64,000 bases of DNA, from positions 3,534,501-3,598,500 of the forward strand of contig NC_089826.1 in the NCBI RefSeq assembly GCF_035046505.1, written 5' to 3'. Made by a program: the position numbers and the translations under genes. The notes under the pieces are model-generated. The model worked only from the letters and a program-made list of their open reading frames with translations. It did not search any database and was not told where the DNA came from. Source of the DNA: Tiliqua scincoides. Lineage: Eukaryota; Chordata; Lepidosauria; Squamata; Scincidae. This document shows positions 20,561 to 31,646 of the stretch, piece by piece; positions within the stretch are counted from its first letter, which is position 1, and every line of letters begins with the position of its first letter.

Positions 20561-21287
20561 TAGTTGGCAACCTTCAGTCTCGAAAGACTCTGGTATCGCG
20601 CTCTGAAAGGTGGTTCTGGAACAGCGTCTAGTGTGGCTGAAAAGGCTGATTCGGGAGTGACAATCCCTTCCACACTGGGAGCAAGTGCAGTCTGTCCCTG
20701 GTCTGTCTCCCTGGCTATGGGCCTTCCTTCTTTGCCTCTTAGCCTCAGACTGTTGGCCAAGTGTCTCTTCAAACTGGGAAAGGACATGTTGCACAGCCTG
20801 CCTCCAAGCGGGCCGCCAGGGTTTCCCACTTGTTGAGGTCCACTCCTAAGGCCTTCAGATCCCTCTTGCAGATGTCCTTGTATCGCAGCTGTGGTCTACC
20901 TGTAGGGCGCTTTCCTTGCACAAGTTCTCCATAGAGGAGATCCTTTGGGATCCGGCCATCATCCATTCTCACGACATGACCGAGCCAACGCAGGCGTCTC
21001 TGTTTCAGCAGTGCATACATGCTAGGGATTCCAGCACGTTCCAGGACTGTGTTGTTTGGAACTTTGTCCTGCCAGGTGATGCCGAGGATGCGTCGGAGGC
21101 AGCGCATGTGGAAAGCATTCAGTTTCCTCTCCTGTTGTGAGCGAAGAGTCCATGACTCGCTGCAGTACAGAAGTGTACTCAGGACGCAAGCTCTGTAGAC
21201 CTGGATCTTGGTATGTTCCGTCAGCTTCTTGTTGGACCAGACTCTCTTTGTGAGTCTGGAAAACGTGGTAGCTGCTTTACCGGTACC
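20561..21287 (-). mobile_element. R-LINE, 5'-truncated C-terminal end
   Basis: The minus strand encodes the end of a LINE reverse-transcriptase protein: RACVLSTLLYCSESWTL, RKLNAFHMRCLRRILGITWQ, AGIPSMYALLKQRRLRWLGH and DLKALGVDLNKWETL. After one frameshift near 20830 the frame ends in a CSQCGRDCHSR zinc finger. The 3' tail is GATACCAGAGTCTTTCGAGA, then CTGAAGGTTGCCAAC. The perfect 11-bp duplication GCAAGAGACAG lies at 20550-20560 and 21288-21298. Clade is uncertain: the LINE has RTE- or I-like looks but is clearly not Bov-B. Its long open frame suggests a young insertion. Confidence 0.9.
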
Positions 21288-21448
21288 GCAAGAGACAGAA
21301 GCCAGCAGCAAGGCCCATTCATCAGTGAGAGGATCTGGCAATAGGACCTGCCAGGGCTACTTGTGATGAGTGTAAACTGGGCTCTTACCATTGAATATCC
21401 TGGAGACTCTGGAGGCAGGGCAAGAAGACTGCAGGCTAGGACTGGGGC

Positions 21449-21551
21449 ATTTGGTGGGTCCTGGGGCATTTGGTGGGCCGCTGTGAGATACAGGAAGCTG
21501 AACTAGATGGGCCTATGGCCTGATCCAGTGGGGCTGTTCTTATGTTTTTAT
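21449..21551 (+). mobile_element. CR1/L3-type LINE, 3' UTR fragment
   Basis: Contains GGGGCATTTGGTGGGCCGCT, GATACAGGAAGCTGAACTAG and a terminal TTCTTATGTTTTTA. The GGGGCATTTGGTGGG block is doubled at its start. Confidence 0.8.
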
Positions 21552-21994
21552 AACTATAGGGCCGCTGGGTGGTCCATCCCATCCCTTCTTTATCATCTTC
21601 CTTAAGGCCCAACTACACACTACAGTTAATGCATCGTTGACAAGTATGTCCCATTTTCTTATGCAGCCATCTGACTGGTCACATGTACTCCTGCCTTGCT
21701 AGCAGGAACTGCAGCCTGGCATGTCCACAGATCTCCTCTCTTCCTCTGTGGCACTCCCGTTTGTCCTCCCATCACGTCACTGGATTGGCAGCTGAAGAGA
21801 ATGCACAGGAGACATGGCACAGGTCTCGACAGAGCAATGGACCTTGCCGTACTGGGTTGCCTCAATTCCTCCTCTTGTTTTGTCCAGCAGTCCTGCAGCT
21901 GAGCGTCCTCCCCCTCAAAGAGGAGGGGTTCAACTGAGCCTAGGATAGTGGCAGCATAGTTAATAAGCAGAGTCCGAGAAGCTATAAAGGGCAA
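21552..21994. other. Unique-looking DNA
   Basis: Nothing recognised. Confidence 0.3.
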
Positions 21995-22215
21995 GGCTTC
22001 TGTATGGAAATGGAAGTCTTACCCTAAGGAGAAGAATAAAGAGCACAAATTTTGGCAAAAGAAACGTAAAAAGAACATACAGGAGGCAAAGAAAGATTTT
22101 GAGGAGTGCCTTGCTGGTAAAATTCAGTGGAAATAATAAAAGCTTTTTCAAATACGTTACACGCAGGAGACTAGTTAGAAAAGCTGTCGGCCCACTGGAC
22201 AGTGACAAGGAAAAG
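21995..22215 (+). mobile_element. CR1-like ORF2 fragment, region before the RT domain
   Basis: Plus-strand translation gives IQEAKKDFEECLAGKIQ, then in another frame NNKSFFKYVTRRRLVRKAVG and PLDSDKEKG. This matches the linker of CR1/L2-type ORF2 between endonuclease and reverse transcriptase (FFKYVRSKR-like, VGPL). It is internal to the element and broken by stops and a frameshift. Confidence 0.6.
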
Positions 22216-23033
22216 GGGAGAGGGTGAAAAGAGTTGCTCTCCATTGCACTCACTACGTGAAAAGGAGCTACGTTCAAGAAGACTCCGGTAGCACTGGACT
22301 ACTGGAGCCTTACCGTATAAAGCTTGATGTAGCCAGGCTCTGCGAACCAAACGAGATGCGGCGTGGAAGTTCTGTGTTTTGCAAAAGCTCTGATCTCTCC
22401 CCCCCCCCCCCACTGGAATTTGTTTTGGAGTAAACATGAGCGATATATAAGGTCGACCCGCCTTAGGAACCCACTTTAGGGGTGGAACCCAGTTAGGAGC
22501 CCACTTTAGCAGTCGACCCACTTTAGAAACTGTCAATCGAGGAGTGCATTTTTACAATCGGATTCTGTGCATGGTTACTTGGAACCCAGTTGCTCTTAGT
22601 CTAGTGAGACTTTCTCCCAAGTAAGTTTGCACAGGATTTCAGGCTTAGCTAATACATCACCAGCCCTCTTCCCAGTTACTCAGTTCAATTTAGATAAACG
22701 TGTACATTAGCAGGTTTCCAATATAGGCATCTTGAGTGTGCCACCTTCCGAAAATCTGCCCCATCCTCACTTCAGTGGTCTTGGTCAAGGAAGGCACCTG
22801 CCATTCAACATCCTTTTGGGTTAACAAACCCTGATGGAAATTGCCCACGGCCTCCTCAAGCCATCTGCTTAAGTCTCTTACTTCTCCTTGGATCCTTGCA
22901 TGGAGACGGGTGCTATATGCTGAGAATGAGAGAGATGCGCCCACTCGCAATGAGTAAATGCTATCAAATTGGATCCAGTCACATTGAGGCAATAAATAAC
23001 ACATCTTGCACTCAAGTTGCTATGAACATCGCG
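22216..23033. other. Unique-looking DNA with one AG-MITE
   Basis: 22555-22650 is a diverged AG-MITE (CCCAAGTAAGTTTGCACAGG). 22450-22530 repeats a CCCACTTTAG word four times over a short stretch. The rest is unassigned. Confidence 0.4.
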
Positions 23034-23183
23034 CAGTGGCATAGCTAGAGGGGGTGCATAGCACTAAGTTTTGCAGAGAGCCTCACCACGCCGTGCAAGT
23101 GACCCCTCCCCCCTCCCCTTTGAAGCCGTTTTGGGTAGTGGGAGCAAAATGGAGGTGTTAGCCTCCATTTTGGCCCCACCACT

Positions 23184-23186
<3 letters not shown>
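23034..23186. mobile_element. PAL-hAT MITE, right end missing
   Basis: Starts CAGTGGCATAGCTAGAGGGG and proceeds through the centre (GCAAAATGGAGGTGTTAGCC, then TCCATTTTGGCC). The right arm is lost where a GA repeat begins. Confidence 0.8.

Positions 23187-23217
<31 letters not shown>
23187..23217. repeat. (GA)n microsatellite
   Basis: About 15 GA dinucleotides starting within the PAL-hAT right arm. Confidence 0.95.
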
Positions 23218-23222
<5 letters not shown>

Positions 23223-25233
23223 GATAACACCTCAGGGCAGGTACCAACATTCCCAAACCTTTGCTTGATGACTCCCCCCTACCCGAGTAGCAGAATGTGC
23301 AGAAAAATTTCAACAAGGTCACTTTCCTTCATGAGGAGAGCAGCATCACGAACAGACCTGCTGTGGCATCTTTATAATAACCCATTCCCTTACCAATGTG
23401 CAGACTGAGAAGGTATCACAGAGGTGCAGGCGCAAATTAATTCACAATCACATCAGTCTCGTCTTCTCAAGACCAAAGCTGCTCCTCTCCATCCTGCCAA
23501 ACAGAATATGTTGGAGCCTCTATCCCAGGGGGAAGGTGTGTCCCACCCTCCAGAGGAGAGGGTCATTGCTGACCCCTGTCAACGGCCAGGGAGGCCACTC
23601 TAAGCCTGGGGACTCAGCCAGCTCTCCACTTTGCATAAGAGCACAAAATGACTCATAACACGATTACGTTTTAACACTTACATAATTTTTTTTTTTAAAT
23701 CAATCATTGAAACAAGATTAAAAAAACAACAAAAAACTTCCTACTCACTCTCAGGCATAAAACACATGTCTGCAGCAGCAGAGGATAGGGTTCTGGTAGC
23801 TTGACAAGTTGTGCAGAGGAATTCTGACCTGATCATATGCAGGGACAAGAAGGAAAGAGGAATTCTCTCTTGTACACACAGACAGGATGTTCCAGTATAC
23901 CTGGTCACCCTGTCATAATGCAGTGACTTGTGTAGCTTCCAGAAGACATTGCTGTGATGCTTGCAGACCATTTTTTTTTTTTCGTTAGGCTGATGTTTCA
24001 CCCATAAGAGCTCAGGACCGGAGGAGATGGTCTCCTCATAGCTGGGGATCTTTTGCCTGCTTTCTGAAAGTGCCCATCAGATGCTGGAGCAAAGTGCTGC
24101 CCCTGCCAAAATGGAAAAATAGAAAAGCCCCCCAAACATGGTAGCTTGTCATTTTTAAATGGGGGAGGGGAGAAAAGAGAGCGAGGGAGCTGCTGCCTAG
24201 GACTAGATGGGCAGTGGCAGGGAGGATGAGCACAAGTTGTCCCTTTGGGAACTTCTTTCCAAAAATTTCTGTAGACATTGCAGAATCCCTGGTTTTCCCC
24301 TATTTTAGACCCTTCTAACCCGCCCTCCGCAGCTTCTGAGATGCCCCTGTATTCTGAAAAGACTGCTGAGTCATCCTGACACAAAAGACATCATCTCAGG
24401 ACACTGCTCTTCCTTAGAGCAACTTCTCCTTCTCCCTGACCAGGAAACAAGAAAACCTTGAGTTTGAGTTGGCTCATAGGACCATGAAGTCCAATGGCCA
24501 TGTTCAAGAGCGGGAGATTCAGAAACTCGGGCAACTTTCCCCCAAATGACCAAATGCCCAGGCAAAGTTTGGGGCACATCCACTGGCTATACAAAAAGGG
24601 GGGGCACTGCTCCCATTCTGCACCCCGGCTTCCTTCACAGAGGGCCTAGTACTTGCCAATACACTCTGCTTTATATAAAGCAAATGTTACCAAGATACCA
24701 GAATGCTCTTTCATTTCAAAGGAAACCAAGGCAGAGGGATCTGTTCAGCCCATCACCAGCCTTCATGGGCTTGGTTTTTGCTTCCTAAATAAATGTATTT
24801 CCTAATTTCCTGAATAGCAGCTGTGCGGGGGGGGGGCAGAGATCTGGATCAGGACTGCAAGAGGGGCACAGAGAGAAATCCCCTCGCCTCCCATGCTGTG
24901 GCCCTGATCAAACACCTTGCAGCTGCTGTTTAGAACATGCTACATGTAGCTTAGCCCTCTCTTTTCCATCTAATTCTGTATGATGTGCAGGTAGCGTTTG
25001 AATTATCGGAGGGGGTAATGGAGGTAGAGGGGCCCATAAATACAAGTTATATCCTCAAACTCCCCCAATTGCAGCCAAATCACACACACAACCATCACCT
25101 TCTAAAAACAGTTAACAGCAACCTCTCCCGTCACCCTGTAATTTGAGCACTAAGAATAGGTCACAGTGGGGCCCAGAAATGGGTTCGGACCCCAAGGGAA
25201 GCCCACCTCTTGTGGTTTCTTATGTTTGCCTGC
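23218..25233. other. Unique-looking DNA
   Basis: About 2 kb with no repeat family or exon recognised. A poly-A/T patch lies at 23680-23735. Confidence 0.35.

Positions 25234-25304
<71 letters not shown>
25234..25304. repeat. (CTAA)n microsatellite
   Basis: About 17 perfect tetranucleotide units. The purity suggests recent expansion and length polymorphism. Confidence 0.97.
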
Positions 25305-25305
<1 letters not shown>

Positions 25306-25807
25306 TCTCAGCAAGTCAGCCCACCATATCCTGGGCATCTAAGATTCTGCAACGCCTACAAAAATCCTTGTGCTTGATGAAAACAAAACACATTTCAGAA
25401 GCCTCATTTGGCAACATCACACCAACAAGCAGATTCCCAGCCAGGGCCTTGTTCCAAGGGGTACCTCCTTCTTTAAAAAAATAAAAAATAAACACAGGAC
25501 CATGTGTTAAATTTGGCACCTTTCTTACTGGGATCCAATGGGCAGCAGCAAGAAACTCTCACCCGTGACAGAAAGCATTGACCCTTCCAAGCTCACTGCT
25601 TTTGGAGTGCTGCAGTCCATGCAAGATAGATGGGCTGATCTGAGAGAAGTATCAAGAGCTGGAGAAGCTTGGCTGAGTGCAGAAGGCTACAGGCAGCAGA
25701 GCATATGGGGAATAAGAACCCGCTGCTTAGTCCCTGGCCTTTCCAGGCAGGGCTGGGAAATACCAAGAAGGGAGCATTCTGGTTTGGCTTGTCATTCTGT
25801 TGTGTTG
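25305..25807. other. Unique-looking DNA
   Basis: Nothing recognised. Confidence 0.3.
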
Positions 25808-26285
25808 ACAATCAGAGGCATCACTAGGATTTGTGTCACCTGGTGTGAAAGCTCATTGTGTCATTTCTGTGATAGATCTCCTTCCGTACCAAACCACACA
25901 GAGTAAATTACAAAATCATACACACAGCCTAAATGCAGTGGCATCACTAGGGTTGGTGTCACCCCCAATAATTTTATTTATTTCAATATATTATATATAA
26001 CAGTCCAGGTCACCCAACAAATCAGTTACCAAAAAACCAGTGGCCAACTTGATGACACAGTAAGAGCTGACTCATGCTGACACCTTATTGTGTCATAGCC
26101 CCTCATAGGCTCTTGGAACAATCAGTCTCATTAGTCAGCTTGGAGTTTAAGAAATCCACTTTTTGTTACATAAAGCAGTTGTGTTTTCCTTTTCTGGTTA
26201 TTTGGCTATAACCTTTGATAGAATACACGTATTTCAATATGGGTTTTTTTCATTGCATTCTGCATACAGTACTTCTTTCCAAAGC
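25808..26285. mobile_element. K-hAT copies, one partial and one longer
   Basis: A first end at 25816 (AGAGGCATCACTAGGATT) is followed by a second complete-looking end at 25936 (CAGTGGCATCACTAGGGTTG). The interior (TTTGGCTATAACCTTTGATA at 26205) is the inverse of the word at 18570-18595, establishing the family. The right end is not clear. Confidence 0.6.
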
Positions 26286-27894
26286 ACGCATAGCTTACCT
26301 TCCCACATACGCCTTGAAATTAGGAAGCTAACGTGTGCAGGTCAAGGGGATTCCATTAGATTTGAGCTCCAGCACATCTCATTTGAGAAATTATATCGTG
26401 CACTGATTCCCAAACCTTTTAGCACTGGGATGCACATTTTTAAAAGACACTATATCAGAACCCACCTAGTTTTATGAATCTAAAAAAAGGGTTTCACTTA
26501 ATCAGCCGCTCAAGCCTCTGTTTTTATCCTTTTTACTATTGTGGAGAGGGGGATGACAACACCTTCTGGAGTGTTTGTTGAGCTCCATGTTCATCAGATC
26601 AGGACCAGGGGCATGTGGTGTGGGGGGTGACTGGTGAGGTAGAGCTGCCCCACCGGAATTCTTCAAAAAGTGCCACCATCACCGCCGCTGGTGTGAATGT
26701 TCAAGCACTCGCAACCTATGTACTCCAGCCACTGGTCAGAGCATGTGGGTTGTGGGTGTTTGCATACCTCCCATGGTAGAGGCACACTTTTTGAAGAAGT
26801 CCAGTGGGGCGGTTATGCCTCACCTGCCACTCCCATACCGCGCATCCCTGTTTGGGAGCATTCTAGTGGGCTTGCATTCCCCCTTGCCTGGCCTTTAATA
26901 TAAGTAGAGGCAATTAAAAGCTGAGAATAGAAGGGGACTTCCTTCTGAAGAGTTTGTTGGGGCCTACGTTCATCAGCTTGGGACCAATCTGGTGGCATTG
27001 TGTTCCCCTTGGCCTGCTCCAAAGGCTGCAGTAGCCCCTAAAAACTGCAGGACAGAGGCCACGGAAGCTGGAATCCACCAAGGAGTGTATGTGATAATGG
27101 TGATCAGGCAGCGATCCTCCCCTCCCCGGTAGCAGCTTGTTTAACCCTTGATGCACATAACCTCATCTGTCTTGTCAGTTTTGTGACCCACCAAAAATTG
27201 GGTCATGACTCACAGTTTGGGAAACGCTCATATCATGTCATTATCCCCTGAACAAAATAGTACTGTGCAATTCTGACAGCCGGCCATTGTATCATCATTT
27301 CAAATGCCACTGGGCCCGCTTAGGGGGTTGTCTTTCCTCTGCAAACCCCGTCTCTATAGCAGCAGTGGTTCGCATCATTCCCAAGAGATATCAAATCAGT
27401 TCGAGAAACAGAACAACCTGAGTCGGCTTGATTCACAAAGTCCGTCGCAAGGGCTCAGAAGTATGTGGGTGAAGCCACAAGCGGCACATGAATCCTCCAC
27501 ATGCACCGAATTTGGCACAGGGCAGAAGCAGCAACAAAGAGTCCACTAGTTAACTCTGACTACATCCATATAATTCTGTGTTCACACTGTGAAGACAACA
27601 AAGTCCATGCTAGGGATCATTAGGAAAGGAATCAAGAACAGGACAGCTAATATTATCCTATACACTTCTATACAAATTGTGGGGTGGTTGCATTTGGTAG
27701 ATGGGGTGACAGTCTGATCACCAGCCTCAAGAATGATATTATAACGGTAGGAGAGGTTTGAATGATTGGCACCCAAAATGATCGGGGGACCAGACCACCT
27801 TCCCTGCAAAAGAAAGCTAAAGTGTTTGAGGATCTTTTGGCTAGGAAAAAGTCAACTGTCAAAACAGGAAGCACATGCTTAGCTTGACTGAAGG
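26286..27894. other. Mixed DNA with hAT fragments
   Basis: 26404-26475 (TTCCCAAACCTTTTAGCACT) and 27175-27235 (GTGACCCACCAAAAATTGGG) are DS-hAT-like ends. The words GTGGGG and TTCATCAG recur loosely at 26590-27010, but I see no clear unit. No exon recognised. Confidence 0.35.
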
Positions 27895-27987
27895 ACTGCA
27901 CAAAATCCTAAGCATGCCTACTCAGAAGTAAATCCCATTCTGTTCAGTGGGGTTTACTCGCAGGAAAGTGTTTATAGGATTGGTGCC
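27895..27987. mobile_element. AG-MITE
   Basis: Contains GCCTACTCAGAAGTAAATCC, GTGGGGTTTACTCGCAGG and TATAGGATTGGTGCC, followed by TTA. The halves form an imperfect hairpin typical of the family. Confidence 0.75.
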
Positions 27988-28546
27988 TTAGCTGCTCTTT
28001 TAAAAATGTAAATAGATCTTGGCCTGTGCAGATCAAAACTGTGGCAACAGAGGGAAGGGGCCTTAACTCTGTCCTCCACCACTTTGCCCTCTACCACAGC
28101 CCCCATCCCAACTGGGTTCCCCACAACAGCTCTTTGGCAAGGGAAAATAGTTCAGTTGGCACCAAGAATTCATGCATTTAGATATCTAGTGTGGCTCAGA
28201 TCAAGTGGCAAGGTTTTCCTGAAGTGCACCTTTCCAAACTGGGTGTAGGGGAATTGCACATTTGAATGCTTTCCCCCACACAAAGCTGCATCACCCTGCA
28301 TGGAGAAAGCTAGCTCATCAGAGATAAGCTTTTAGTTTACCCTAATTTTATGCACAGGGTGGTTTTAGTGTGCAAGAGAGAACTTTTTCAATCCTTCAAG
28401 CCCTAGTTATTCTCTGGTGTGCAATTTAAAGCAATCCAGTCCATTGAAAAGCCTTGCCCCTTGATATTCACCTGAGTATCTATGGCCTGGTGTGCCCATA
28501 AAACAGGACGTGGTGGCAGAGTGGGTTGCCTCACTTTAGGCCACAG
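27988..28546. other. Unique-looking DNA
   Basis: Nothing recognised. Confidence 0.3.
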
Positions 28547-28734
28547 CAGTGGTTCTCAAACTGTGAGCTGTGGCTCCTCAGGGAACCATGGAAATCAGCT
28601 GTCCCCAGGTGTGGAACCCTCACAAAAACCCACCACCCTATACAATGTATAGGATTGTAGCTCTGATGGGGAGCTATGGCCGTTGGCCCAGTTGGTCAAG
28701 TGAGCTACCAGTCGAAAAAATTTGGGAACCACTG
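28547..28734. mobile_element. hAT MITE with CAGTGGTTCTCAAAC ends
   Basis: Starts CAGTGGTTCTCAAACTGTG and ends TTTGGGAACCACTG. Terminal inverted repeats are about 14 bp. The flanking 8-mers agree at only 5 positions. Confidence 0.7.
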
Positions 28735-29400
28735 GGTTACATGTTGCATTTTTTAATGCTCCCTGCTAGAAAAGCCAGAGCACATCAGGGAGAAAGGTTC
28801 AAATTCACACTCCTCCCTGCTGAATTAGCTTTCTACTTGCAGGGAGATTTGTTTTTCATAGTAGTGGAAAATCCCCCCCCCCCATGTGACACACATGCTA
28901 GTCTAAAGCTACCTTAGTGCCATTCCCCTCCCCTAAGAAGGCTACAGGCTGGAGGGGGTGGGGAGTGAAGGGTTAAAGAGAGCCGGAGATCCACCCTCCG
29001 CCTCGATCCTGCTCTCTGATAGGCTGGGAGTGTGACAAGCGGGGAGTGGCCGGAGGAGGGGGGGGTTGCCTGCCGTTTGCCGCAAGAAAAGGGGCAAGAT
29101 GCGTGTAGTGGGATGATGCGTGCGTGTGGACCAGTGACACTGGCGGCGATGAGAGGCGCCAGCCTACCTGGAGCTGCCGGCTGCCAAGCCCCGGCCGGGC
29201 ACCGCTTCCACGCCTGACCGCTGGCCAAGGAGGGAGAGAGATCGGTTGCAAAGAGGGGGAAAGCCCCCCCCCAACTACTCTACACGTGTCTCCCCCCCCC
29301 AAAGGATTAACGCAGCAGGAGCCTCCTGAAGCCGCATCCAGAGCCCTTCCCTGCAAAGAGTAAGGAGGGGGGAGGATATTTTTGGGGTGGTGCATGGAGG

Positions 29401-29733
29401 CGGTGGCGTAGCCGGGGGGGGCAAAGCACTAAGAGCCCAATCCTTTGCATGTCTACTCGAAGTAAGCCCCATTATGCTCAGTGGGGCTTACTCCCAGGGA
29501 AGTGTGGCTAGGATTGCAGCCTAAGAGCACAATCCTATGCATGCCTACTCAGAAGTAAGCCCCATTATGGTCAGTGGGGCTTACTCCTAGGAAAGTGTGG
29601 CTAGGATTGCAGCCGAAGTCTTGCACCGCAGCGTGCGAGGGGCCCTTGGGGGAAGCAAACGCCTGGCACCGAAGGGAAGGGGGAGGATCCCTGCATGACT
29701 TAGTGCTTTGCCCCCCCCGCGGCTACGCCACTG
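29401..29733. mobile_element. PAL-hAT MITE interrupted by two AG-MITEs
   Basis: Starts CGGTGGCGTAGCCGGGGG and ends CCGCGGCTACGCCACTG. The perfect 8-bp duplication CATGGAGG lies at 29393-29400 and 29734-29741. The left arm is split after GCAAAGCACTAA by two consecutive AG-MITEs. Confidence 0.92.
29433..29614. mobile_element. Two head-to-tail AG-MITEs nested in PAL-hAT
   Basis: Units 29433-29521 and 29525-29614 each run from GAGC-CAATCCT to GGATTGCAGCC. TAA precedes the first, TAA lies between them and GAA follows the second. These 3-bp repeats fit a TWA-type target duplication as in PIF/Harbinger elements. Each unit carries TACT-GAAGTAAGCCCCATTA and GTGGGGCTTACTCC as imperfect hairpin arms. 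Confidence 0.85.
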
Positions 29734-30374
29734 CATGGAGGAAGATTGTTATTTGGGGGCGGCGAAGCCTTGCTGCGTCTCGCGATCGGTATGTCTCGTT
29801 TGCATCCTGGAGGTCGAAGGGGGGGGAAGAGGGATGGGGGGAGCGGAGTGGCAACCTGGGCAGCGAAATGGGGGTCTCACCTGGGGAGGGAGATGGCCTC
29901 CCCCACCCTCCTTGCCCAGGGCTGCTGAGAAACGGACCCACTCTTGCTGGGGTGGGGTGGGGGGTTGGATCGGCGTGTCTCTGGCGGGGGGGGGCGTCAG
30001 CAGCGGGGGGGCATCCCCGAGGGTGCCGCTGGCGCGGGCATGGCTGCCCAATTATGTCATCTCTGCCTTCCGGAGGCTGCAGCGGGCTGGAGGGAGGGCA
30101 GCTCGTCGCCTCGGCTGGGCAAAGATGCAGGGACCCCCCCGCCCCCCCTCTCGCCTCCCAGGTGCGCAGGCAGGGCTGGAGCCCGGCGATCGCGCCCGGG
30201 GAGGCTGCCGGAGCCCAGGCTGGTCCTTCCCGGTCCTGCCGCCCCCATTCATGTGGGGCAGGGAGATGGGTGTGCAGGGCTCCCCCCCCCACGTCTGCCA
30301 AGGGCGGCTTTCTAGGGGGGGAAGAAGGGTGCCCCCCGACCCCCTCTGCCCCCACCGCCCCTCCGTCTTTCCAC

Positions 30375-30511
30375 CAGTGGCGTAGCCAGAGGGGGGGCGA
30401 AGCAGTAAGTTTCGCAGGAAGCCTCACCGCGGCCCCTCCCCCTCCCTTCGGAGCCGTTCCGGGCGGAGGGCGCACAGCGGAGGCATCGCCCCCCCTCCGG
30501 CTACGCCACCG
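30375..30511. mobile_element. PAL-hAT MITE, short
   Basis: Starts CAGTGGCGTAGCCAGAGGGG and ends CTCCGGCTACGCCACCG. Lacks much of the right arm. Very CpG-rich. Confidence 0.78.
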
Positions 30512-30748
30512 CCGGGCACAGCCCTCCTCCGCCAGGCACGGCCGCCCGCATCGCCCCGCGGGGGGCGGGGGCTGCGAGGGGCTCCCCCCGCCCGCCTCCG
30601 GGGCTGGCCCGCTGGAGAAGTGGGTCACCCGGCGTGCCAGCCTCCCGGAGCGCCAGTGCCCCCAGCAGCGGCTCCCCGAGCGGGCGCTGCACTGCAGCAG
30701 AGGCGGGCGAACCCGGCGGCTGCCTGCCTTCCTTCCATGCCTCGCCTA

Positions 30749-31186
30749 GGCACGTCTACTCGGAAGTAAGTCCCACTATAGTCAAGGGGGCTGACTCCCA
30801 GGTAAACGTGGGGGGAGGATTGCTGCTTTTGGGGCAAGGATTCCAGGTGTGTCTACTCAGGAGTAAGTCCCACTGTAGTCAATGGGGCTTACTCCCAGGT
30901 AAATGTGCCTAGGATTGCTGTCTTTTTTGCAAGGACCCTCTGCTTGTCTACTCAGAAGTAAGTCCCACTGTAGTCAGTGGGGCTTACTCCCAGGTAAATG
31001 TGCCTAGGATTGCTTTTTTGCAAGGACCCTCTGCATGTCTACTCAGAAGTAAGTCCCACTGTAGTCAGTGGGGCTTACTCCCAGGTAAATGTGCCTAGGA
31101 TTGCTGTCTTTTTTGCAAGGACCCTCTGCATGTCTACTCAGAAGTAAGTCCCACTGTAGTCAATGGGGCTTACTGCCAGGTCAATG
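30749..31186. repeat. AG-MITE-derived tandem array, five units
   Basis: GTCTACTC begins units at 30753, 30851, 30946, 31037 and 31132, a period of 91-98 bp. Each unit has GAAGTAAGTCCCACTGTAGT, GGGGCTTACTCCCAGGTAAA and GTGCCTAGGATTGC. Between them is a linker (TTTTTTGCAAGGACCCTCTG) absent from dispersed AG-MITEs. Units 3-5 are nearly identical and unit 1 is the most diverged, so the array expanded rightwards by local duplication. Confidence 0.93.
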
Positions 31187-31507
31187 TGGCTCCCAGACCT
31201 CCTCCTGCACCCCCCCCCCCACCAAGGCTTGGAGGCCTCAGTCAGCAGGGCTGGGTTGGAGAACTGCCCAGGCAGTGGGCCTGTGGGCTCCTCCCACTGC
31301 TGCCCAGGCATGGGCTGGGGGGCTCTGCAGCACCTCTTCCTCCCCCCTGGAGCTTGCAGGCCTCACTGGAAGGAGGCTGGAGTGCTGGGCCCCTTGGAAA
31401 GGCTGCTCTGCACTGGGCCTTGCCATGGTGACTCAGGGCCCACGGGCTGGAGAGGGGCTTTTGGGAAGGCCCAGAAGCAGAGCAGGAAGATGCCAAGGCC
31501 ACCCACC
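31187..31507. other. GC-rich unique DNA
   Basis: No family recognised. Open frames of about 100-220 codons on both strands reflect low stop-codon density in GC-rich sequence. Confidence 0.3.
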
Positions 31508-31638
31508 CAGTAGAGTACCTAGAGGGGGTGCAAAGCACTCAGTTTTGCAGGCAGCCTCACCACTGTGTGCAAGCAGCCTCTTCCCCTCCCCTTTGACAAA
31601 TTCTTCCATTTTGCTCCCCCCCTCTAGCTACGCCACTG
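31508..31638. mobile_element. PAL-hAT MITE, internally deleted
   Basis: Starts CAGTAGAGTACCTAGAGGGG and ends CCCTCTAGCTACGCCACTG. The perfect 8-bp duplication CACCCACC lies at 31500-31507 and 31639-31646. Most of the right arm is missing, yet both termini are intact. It may have moved as a deletion derivative. Confidence 0.92.
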
Positions 31639-31646
31639 CACCCACC

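Larger units (their letters stand above)
28920..30748. promoter_or_regulatory. CpG-rich block, candidate CpG-island promoter
   Basis: The only long stretch in the window rich in undepleted CpG, with GGCGGCGATGAGAGGCGCC, CCCCGGCCGGGCACCGC and GGCGATCGCGCCCGGGGAGG. It has no TATA box. Possible splice donors follow GC-rich sequence at 29359 (GTAAGG) and 29790 (GTATGT). Two PAL-hATs inside (29401-29733, 30375-30511) are themselves CpG-rich and inflate the signal, but 28990-29400 and 30010-30370 are high without them. Vertebrate CpG islands usually mark first exons. Which gene, and which strand, cannot be told here. Confidence 0.5.

Noticed and set aside
20769-21341. Host gene of 190 codons on the minus strand
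   Set aside because: It is the R-LINE protein end, bounded by an 11-bp target duplication; the first residues are flanking DNA read by chance.
29574-30749. 391-codon open frame on the plus strand, and a 301-codon one opposite
   Set aside because: Both lie in GC-rich DNA with few stop codons, run through PAL-hAT and AG-MITE sequence, and give low-complexity Pro/Gly/Arg-rich peptides without a domain.
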